Positions 5,839-9,785 of a stretch of 9,785 bases of DNA are shown here, in pieces. Under the pieces are notes generated by a model. The model worked only from the letters and a program-made list of their open reading frames with translations, had not been told where the DNA came from and ran no database searches. Position 1 is the stretch's first letter, and the number at the start of each line of letters is the position of its first letter. The position numbers and the translations under genes were made by a program. The stretch comes from an uncultured Clostridium sp. Its GTDB lineage: Bacteria; Bacillota; Clostridia; TANB77; CAG-508. The stretch is from the NCBI GenBank assembly GCA_946008205.1, contig CAMGAZ010000038.1, forward strand, positions 1 to 9,785, read 5' to 3'.

Positions 5839-6690
5839 ATGAACTTTAAAGAGTATGGAAATAAGAATAAAGATACAATAATGTTATTACATGGTGGTGG
5901 TCTTTCTTGGTGGAATTATAGAGAGGAAGCTGAAAGATTACAAGAAAGTTATCATATTATTATTCCAATATTAGATGGACATTCAGATAGTGATAGAAGA
6001 TTTACAAGTATAGAAGATAATGCACAAGAAATTATAGATTATATAGAAAATGATTATGATGGACATATTAGTTTAATAGGAGGATTATCTTTAGGAGGAC
6101 AAATACTTTTAGAAATTTTATCAAGAAAAAATGACATTTGTGATTATGCCATTGTTGAAAGTGCATTAGCAGTTCCGATGAAAACAACATATAAGATGAT
6201 TAGACCAACTTTTTCTATGAGTTATGGACTAATATCAAAAAAATGGTTCTCAAAAATGCAGTTTAATTCTTTAAGAATAAGGAAGGATTTATTTGATGAT
6301 TATTATAGAGATACTTGCAAAATTGAAAAGGAAGATATGATTTCATTTATGGAAGCAAATTCAAAATATTTACTAAAAGATTCATTGCAAGAAACAAAGG
6401 CAAAAGTTTTAGTAATTGTAGGAGATAAAGAAAGACCAATAATAAAAAAATCAGCAAATTTAATTCATCAAAAAATAAAAGGAAGTAGAATTGAGATATT
6501 ACCTAATTATTATCATGGAGATTTTAGCATAAATCATCCACAACAATATATTGTAGCAATTAACGAACTTATTGTTAATAAAAACAGAAACTCGAAGAAT
6601 AAATCAGTTAGTAATACTGAAACAAAATTTGAAGATAAACAAACACGATTAAAAAATAGAACAAATACAAATTTTTTAGATGAAAGATAA
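5839..6690 (+). CDS. alpha/beta-hydrolase fold protein
   Basis: This is a second predicted cytoplasmic serine hydrolase, of 283 residues. The oxyanion motif HGGG is at 18-21, the nucleophile elbow GGLSLGG puts Ser at 84, the acid is probably Asp196 in VGDKERP, and the histidine is His226 in YYHGDFSINHP. The triad is complete. The cap region is about 112-180. The fold should end near 246, but a polar, lysine/asparagine-rich tail of some 37 residues follows to the stop. That tail is unusual and may be a fused remnant or a reading extension after a lost stop. GGAGG at 5826-5830 precedes the ATG at 5839. It is the last gene of the probable ABC-F operon and is followed by a strong terminator. The substrate is unknown. 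It is clearly different from the hydrolase at 73-708, so not a recent duplicate. Confidence 0.85.
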   Translation: MNFKEYGNKNKDTIMLLHGGGLSWWNYREEAERLQESYHIIIPILDGHSDSDRRFTSIEDNAQEIIDYIENDYDGHISLIGGLSLGGQILLEILSRKNDICDYAIVESALAVPMKTTYKMIRPTFSMSYGLISKKWFSKMQFNSLRIRKDLFDDYYRDTCKIEKEDMISFMEANSKYLLKDSLQETKAKVLVIVGDKERPIIKKSANLIHQKIKGSRIEILPNYYHGDFSINHPQQYIVAINELIVNKNRNSKNKSVSNTETKFEDKQTRLKNRTNTNFLDER

Positions 6691-6705
6691 ATTACATGTA
6701 TACTG

Positions 6706-6742
6706 TTAGATGTAAATAAATGAGTTTACATCTAATTTTTTT
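6706..6742 (+). terminator. intrinsic terminator closing the ABC-F operon
   Basis: TTAGATGTAAA (6706-6716) pairs perfectly with TTTACATCTAA (6725-6735) across an 8-base loop, and seven T residues follow (6736-6742). It begins 15 bases after the hydrolase stop and separates the array from the IS110 element. Confidence 0.8.
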
Positions 6743-6771
6743 GGTTGTAAAATTATTTACAAAGAATTTAA

Positions 6772-6945
6772 GTTAGAACATCAAATTACAGAGGTCTTTG
6801 AATCTAACAACTTGACGGTTCGACTTTTATTCCTATTATTAATTTAGTTTTAGATAGTGAGGGCAATAGACTCTATATAACAAGCATGATGAAATAATAG
6901 TAGAGGTAAAAGACTTAAGTTCAAAAAGAAAGTAGGTGAATAATT
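6772..6945 (+). ncRNA. candidate bridge RNA region of the IS110 element
   Basis: Members of the IS110 group encode a bridge RNA in the non-coding end upstream of the transposase. Here about 200 bases separate the preceding terminator from the transposase. GTTAGA (6772-6777) pairs with TCTAAC (6803-6808), enclosing TCAAA/TTTGA (6781-6785 and 6797-6801) with an 11-base loop. This is a two-part stem with an internal loop. A second hairpin forms from ATAG..AG and CTCTAT at 6854-6876. ACTTAAGT at 6912-6919 is a short palindrome. Location and size fit, but the target- and donor-binding loops were not identified. The downstream flank is the alternative site, as in IS1111-type elements. Confidence 0.3.
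6812..6839 (+). promoter_or_regulatory. promoter-like sequence upstream of the IS110 transposase
   Basis: TTGACG (6812-6817) and TATTAT (6834-6839), each 5 of 6 to consensus, are spaced by 16 bp. A start near 6846 would leave about 100 bases of leader before the TTG start codon and would include the second hairpin of the leader. Confidence 0.45.
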
Positions 6946-8151
6946 TTGAAAACAGTATTAAGTGTAGATGTTGCTAAAAATAAAAGTATGATAATGCTTA
7001 TGAATAGTGATGGAGAGATATTTATTGATACGAAAGAAATAAATCATAATTTAGAGGATTTTGAAAAAGTAAAAGAAGAAATAAAAGAAATTAATCCACA
7101 AAATCTAACAGTATTTATGGAATCAACAGGTACATATCATTTACCAGTAGAAAGATATTTTAAAGAAAATGGATTTAACACCTTAGTTATTAATAGTTTA
7201 ACTACTAAAAACAATTATGATACTATTAGAAAAACTAAAACGGATAAAAAGGATTGTTATAGATTAGCAAAGTTGTTTTTTGTAAATGAAGTAGAATATC
7301 ACGATTTATCTAAAAAGGATTTATATGCTAATTTAAAAGCAATGACAAGACAATATTTTTATCTATTACAAAACAATGTAAGTTGTAAAAATAGATATAA
7401 AAGATTAATAAATATATGTTTTCCAGAGCTAGAGAAAATCTTTAAATCAACAAGAATTTATGATGATACAGCATTAAACTTTATTAAAGAATTTCCACAT
7501 GCAGAGATAGTAAAAGAGAAGCGAATTGATGCACTGTATGATAATTTATACAAAACTAATGGAAGAAATTTAAACTTTTATAAAAAGCTAGCTACAACAA
7601 TAAAGACAGCTTCAATCAATTCTTATCCTGGAGTTGATAAAGAACACGAAGATGTAAAAAATCTTTCATATATGGCTAAAATAGTACAGAATAATAACAA
7701 TATCATAAATGAATTAAGAGAAAAAATGATAGAAACAGCAAAACAATCTCCATATTACAAAATAATAAATTCATTTTATGGAATTGGAGATACACTAACA
7801 GCAGAGATACTTGGAGAATTAGGAGATATAACAAGATTCGATAGTCCGAAAGAAATAATAGCTTTTTGTGGACTTGATCCAACAATAAAGCAGTCTGGAA
7901 AAAGTATAAATGTGAAAGGAGCAATATCAAAAAGAGGAAACAAATATGCACGATATATATTATTTAATTGTAGTCAAATGGTAGTAAAACTAGGTGCTTC
8001 AAATTATCCAGAGCATCCAGTATATATTTATTACCAAAATAAAAAAGCAGAAGGCAAACACTACTACGAAAGCCTAACTGCTTGTTCTACAAAAATTCTA
8101 AGAATGTTATATTCAATGTGTAAAAATAATAAACAATTCTTAGAAAATTAA
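6946..8151 (+). CDS. IS110-family DEDD transposase (recombinase)
   Basis: This full-length 401-residue recombinase moves its own element. The N-terminal RuvC-like DEDD domain shows Asp8 in SVDVAKN, Glu59 in FMESTGTYH, and Asp100 and Asp103 in KTKTDKKDCYRLAKL. A helical middle follows. The C-terminal Transposase_20 domain has SFYGIGDTLTAEILGELGD (276 on), AFCGLDPTIKQSG, and KGAISKRGNKYARY. Ser317 in QSG is the likely counterpart of the serine nucleophile known in this family. The start is TTG at 6946: AGGTGA (6934-6939) is 6 bases away, and the next methionine (residue 14) would remove the Asp8 motif. No frameshift or stop interrupts it, so the element could be active. It is the only gene between the ABC-F terminator and the Fic region. 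The family is certain; the IS110 versus IS1111 subgroup is not. Confidence 0.93.
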   Translation: MKTVLSVDVAKNKSMIMLMNSDGEIFIDTKEINHNLEDFEKVKEEIKEINPQNLTVFMESTGTYHLPVERYFKENGFNTLVINSLTTKNNYDTIRKTKTDKKDCYRLAKLFFVNEVEYHDLSKKDLYANLKAMTRQYFYLLQNNVSCKNRYKRLINICFPELEKIFKSTRIYDDTALNFIKEFPHAEIVKEKRIDALYDNLYKTNGRNLNFYKKLATTIKTASINSYPGVDKEHEDVKNLSYMAKIVQNNNNIINELREKMIETAKQSPYYKIINSFYGIGDTLTAEILGELGDITRFDSPKEIIAFCGLDPTIKQSGKSINVKGAISKRGNKYARYILFNCSQMVVKLGASNYPEHPVYIYYQNKKAEGKHYYESLTACSTKILRMLYSMCKNNKQFLEN

Positions 8152-8219
8152 TCATAATTGAATTTTATCATAAAAAAAGTGAAAAAGATACAATTTTTTA
8201 AAAAATATATCGTTTTCGC

Positions 8220-8248
8220 TTGTTTGCCATACAAAAAAATAATATAAT
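8220..8248 (+). promoter_or_regulatory. promoter-like sequence downstream of the IS110 transposase
   Basis: TTGTTT (8220-8225) and a perfect TATAAT (8243-8248) are separated by 17 bp. A perfect TTGACA (8267-8272) just downstream has only a weak -10 (TGTAGT at 8291-8296). No protein gene follows closely, so any product would be an untranslated RNA or read-through into the leader ORF at 8445. Confidence 0.4.
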
Positions 8249-8265
8249 AAATTTATAAAAAAAGT

Positions 8266-8341
8266 CTTGACAAAAATTAGATAGTCAAGTTGTAGTTTTG
8301 ATTGAAATTTTTTTGTAACTTTAAAATCAATAGAATCAATA
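8266..8341 (+). repeat. short inverted and direct repeats in the IS110 downstream flank
   Basis: CTTGAC (8266-8271) and GTCAAG (8284-8289) are inverted around 12 bases. AATCAATA occurs twice in direct orientation (8325-8332 and 8334-8341). These could be part of a folded RNA or of the element's right end. Individually they are weak. Confidence 0.3.
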
Positions 8342-8382
8342 AAACTTACTTTCAAGTAACTATATTACAAAAAAGTGCGTAC

Positions 8383-8411
8383 TTCCCAAGCATAAAATAC
8401 CCTGCTATAAT
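8383..8411 (+). promoter_or_regulatory. extended -10 promoter before a leader-like ORF
   Basis: TTCCCA (8383-8388, 4 of 6) lies 17 bp before TGCTATAAT (8403-8411), a full extended -10 element. A second TATAAT at 8417-8422 has no matching -35. Transcription would start near 8418, 27 bases before the ATG at 8445. Confidence 0.55.
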
Positions 8412-8444
8412 GCAAGTATAATAAAAATTTAGTAGGTACTAAAA

Positions 8445-8603
8445 ATGAACAAAGAAAAAATTGATTTATCAAAAGGATTTATTGAAATATATGATTTTGG
8501 AGGGAGAACCATTTCGCATGGTTTTCTATTTTACTCCTATTCCTTTTTGCACAAAACTTTGATAATACAAACCAAAATTTATAAAAAATTATACAAATTT
8601 TGA
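8445..8603 (+). CDS. 52-codon leader-like ORF, unknown
   Basis: The frame begins MNKEKIDLSKGFIEIYDFGG and ends ...KKLYKF with TGA at 8601-8603. It has a good upstream promoter but only a weak ribosome binding site (AGGT at 8433-8436). The first 20 residues look like ordinary coding sequence. From residue 21 on, the frame runs through the hairpin at 8504-8526 and a T/C-rich stretch, which argues that the later codons are not selected as protein. It may be a leader peptide with an attenuator whose downstream gene has been lost, or the surviving start of a truncated gene. I do not recognise it. Confidence 0.35.
   Translation: MNKEKIDLSKGFIEIYDFGGRTISHGFLFYSYSFLHKTLIIQTKIYKKLYKF
8504..8548 (+). 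terminator. hairpin with trailing T-rich stretch
   Basis: GAGAACCAT (8504-8512) pairs with ATGGTTTTC (8518-8526), with one G-U pair and the 5-base loop TTCGC. TATTTTACTCC follows, then CCTTTTTG at 8542-8549. The T tract is interrupted, so termination would be imperfect. It lies inside the leader ORF, an arrangement typical of attenuators. Confidence 0.45.
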
Positions 8604-8621
8604 AAACATGTATAATTTTTT
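8583..8621. promoter_or_regulatory. perfect 13-bp inverted repeat upstream of fic (operator or terminator)
   Basis: AAAAAATTATACA (8583-8595) is exactly mirrored by TGTATAATTTTTT (8609-8621) around a 13-base loop. The right arm ends in six T residues and the left arm begins with six A residues, so it could act as a bidirectional terminator. TTATACA recurs at 8629-8635, which instead suggests a binding site with three half-sites. It lies 70-110 bases before the Fic start. Confidence 0.5.
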
Positions 8622-8641
8622 CATTTTTTTATACATTTTTA

Positions 8642-8670
8642 TTGAAAGTATATAAATTTTATGATATTTT
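8642..8670 (+). promoter_or_regulatory. possible promoter of the Fic gene
   Basis: TTGAAA (8642-8647) and TATTTT (8665-8670, 4 of 6) are spaced by 17 bp. A start near 8677 would give a leader of about 15 bases holding the ribosome binding site. The surroundings are almost pure A/T, so chance matches are expected. Confidence 0.35.
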
Positions 8671-8691
8671 ATATATATGGAGGTAAAAGAT

Positions 8692-9753
8692 ATGAAATTA
8701 GAAATGTTACCATATAAAAATGTCAATTTAAAAACAAATAAAATTCTAGAACAATTAACTGTATCATCAAGAGCATTAGCTGAACTTAAAGGATATGCAA
8801 ATACTATTCCAAATATGCATATTCTAATAAATGCAGTAACTATTAATGAGGCAAAAGATAGTAGTGCTATTGAAAATATAGTCACAACTCATGATGATAT
8901 TTACAAAGTTCTAACAGAAAGTGGCTTTAAAGAAGAAAATGCCAAAGAAGTGGTTGATTATAGAAACGCTATTTGGGCTGGATATGAACAAATTAAAAAA
9001 GATGGATTTATAAATACTAATACAATTGTTAAAATACAAGGCATAATTGAACATAATAATGCAGGTATAAGGAAATTACCAGGAACAGAACTGAAAAATT
9101 CACTAACTGGAGAGACAATTTATACTCCACCTCAAAATGAAGAAGAAATAAGAGATTATTTAAGGAATCTAGAAAAATTTATTAATAACAATGAAGATGG
9201 AATTGATCCATTAATAAAAGTTTGCTTAATACATTATCAATTTGAAAGTATACATCCTTTTTATGATGGAAATGGTAGAACTGGAAGAATACTTAATATT
9301 CTATATCTCGTATTAAATAAATTAATTGATAGTCCGATTCTTTATTTAAGCAAATATATTAATAAAACAAAGCAAGAATATTATAAATTATTTAATGAAG
9401 TAAGAAATAATAATAACTATGAAGAATGGATTCTATATATTTTAAAAGGTATTGAAATCACATCTAAAGAAACGATAACACTAATTGAAAAAATTCAAGA
9501 TGAGATGAAGAATTTTAAAGAGGAATTTAGGACTAAATTACCTAAAATTTATTCAAAAGAATTATTGGAAAGCTTATTTTATGAAGTATATACCAAAATT
9601 GCTTATATAGAAAAAGCTTGTGGTGTAACAAGACTAACTGCCACTTCTTATTTAAATCAACTTGAAGAAATAGGTCTATTAGAATCAGAAAAGATAGGCA
9701 GAGAAAAAATATATAAAAATTTAAGATTAATAAAGTTGTTATCAGATGAATAA
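8692..9753 (+). CDS. class II Fic AMP-transferase with C-terminal winged helix
   Basis: Fic enzymes usually transfer AMP from ATP to hydroxyl side chains of target proteins. The core motif HPFYDGNGRTGR at 188-199 is a perfect match, with catalytic His188. An inhibitory helix motif SSAIEN (57-62, matching [S/T]xxxE[G/N], Glu61) lies N-terminal in the same chain, which defines class II self-inhibited Fic proteins, so no separate antitoxin is expected. The flap region includes TGETIYTPP. Residues from about 284 form a winged helix (AYIEKACGVTRLTATSYLNQLEEIGLL, then basic residues), as in DNA-binding Fic proteins. An in-frame ATG at 8677 overlaps the Shine-Dalgarno GGAGG (8679-8683), which instead suits the ATG at 8692 (8-base gap), giving 353 residues. 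It looks intact. The targets are unknown. It may be a housekeeping regulator, a stress protein or a solitary toxin. It stands alone, with no partner in the 32 bases that follow. Confidence 0.9.
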   Translation: MKLEMLPYKNVNLKTNKILEQLTVSSRALAELKGYANTIPNMHILINAVTINEAKDSSAIENIVTTHDDIYKVLTESGFKEENAKEVVDYRNAIWAGYEQIKKDGFINTNTIVKIQGIIEHNNAGIRKLPGTELKNSLTGETIYTPPQNEEEIRDYLRNLEKFINNNEDGIDPLIKVCLIHYQFESIHPFYDGNGRTGRILNILYLVLNKLIDSPILYLSKYINKTKQEYYKLFNEVRNNNNYEEWILYILKGIEITSKETITLIEKIQDEMKNFKEEFRTKLPKIYSKELLESLFYEVYTKIAYIEKACGVTRLTATSYLNQLEEIGLLESEKIGREKIYKNLRLIKLLSDE

Positions 9754-9762
9754 GAGATAAAA

Positions 9763-9773
9763 TAGTAATTGTA
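9763..9773 (+). repeat. junction motif copy 9 (TAGTAATTGTA)
   Basis: TAGTAATTGTA, one T shorter than TAGTAATTTGTA, follows the Fic stop by 9 bases. Its position after a gene and before the window edge fits the pattern of the array at 1-5838 and suggests the pattern resumes beyond the IS110 insertion. Confidence 0.4.
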
Positions 9774-9785
9774 TCGATTCACCTC

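Larger units (their letters stand above)
6743..8382 (+). mobile_element. IS110-family insertion element (ends not defined)
   Basis: The interval groups the intact transposase with its upstream leader and the immediate downstream flank. IS110-family elements usually lack obvious terminal inverted repeats and target duplications, so the boundaries cannot be read from one copy. The left limit is set at the end of the preceding terminator. The right limit is set before the extended -10 promoter at 8383, where a different transcription unit appears to begin. Both are provisional. No second copy is in the window. Confidence 0.4.

Noticed and set aside
73..6690. The two alpha/beta hydrolases as a duplicated pair
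   Set aside because: They share only the fold motifs (HG, GLSLGG, Asp, His). Lengths, caps and flanking residues differ throughout.
8152..8355. Minus-strand frame of 67 codons downstream of the transposase
   Set aside because: It is Phe/Leu/Ile-rich antisense of an A/T-rich region with no ribosome binding site. The + strand signals explain the region better.
8692..9753. A Fic/antitoxin two-gene module
   Set aside because: The inhibitory SSAIEN helix is within the Fic chain itself, and no small antitoxin-like gene adjoins it in the window.
1..9785. CRISPR array, tRNA or rRNA genes
   Set aside because: No regularly spaced repeats, cloverleaf sequences or rRNA segments were recognised on either strand.

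Overview
The window is very A+T-rich. Nearly all arginines are AGA, third positions are mostly A or T, Shine-Dalgarno boxes are strong (AGGAGG), and tryptophan is always TGG, so the code is the standard one. The gene families are an Lsa-type ABC-F protein, an Erm methyltransferase, a Firmicutes-style MGMT-like protein, an IS110 transposase and a class II Fic protein. Together they suggest a low-GC Bacillota, most likely a Clostridia-class anaerobe, and an accessory region rather than core genome. No species is assigned.

Layout. Every credible gene is on the + strand. From 1 to about 6740 there is a row of functionally unrelated single genes: a small alpha/beta hydrolase (73-708), an alkyltransferase-like DNA repair protein without the reactive cysteine (780-1259), a frameshifted GIY-YIG nuclease-like gene (1389-2969), a macrolide-type rRNA methyltransferase (Erm) relic with an internal deletion (3046-3817), an intact Lsa-type ABC-F protein (3964-5448), a small three-helix membrane protein (5486-5794) and a second alpha/beta hydrolase (5839-6690). 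A good intrinsic terminator (6706-6742) closes the row. The last three genes are closely spaced and probably cotranscribed. Most junctions carry a short related sequence, AAATTACAA(T) or its inverse TAGTAATTTGTA, just upstream of the next ribosome binding site. This makes the row look like an assembled array of cassettes, although no integrase is present in the window.

From 6743 to about 8380 lies an IS110-family element: a leader with its own promoter-like sequence and stem-loops where a bridge RNA would be expected, an intact DEDD transposase with a TTG start (6946-8151), and a downstream flank. The 540 bases from 8152 to 8691 contain no convincing protein gene. They do hold two promoter-like elements, a 52-codon leader-like ORF that runs through a hairpin, and a perfect 13-bp inverted repeat. 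The window ends with a complete class II Fic AMP-transferase carrying a C-terminal winged-helix domain (8692-9753).

Working together. The Erm relic and the ABC-F gene are adjacent and both relate to ribosome-targeting MLS-type antibiotics. Erm is dead, so the ABC-F gene is the likely surviving resistance function, with the membrane protein and hydrolase as probable operon partners of unknown role. The other genes show no shared pathway, which fits a region built by successive acquisition and partial decay.
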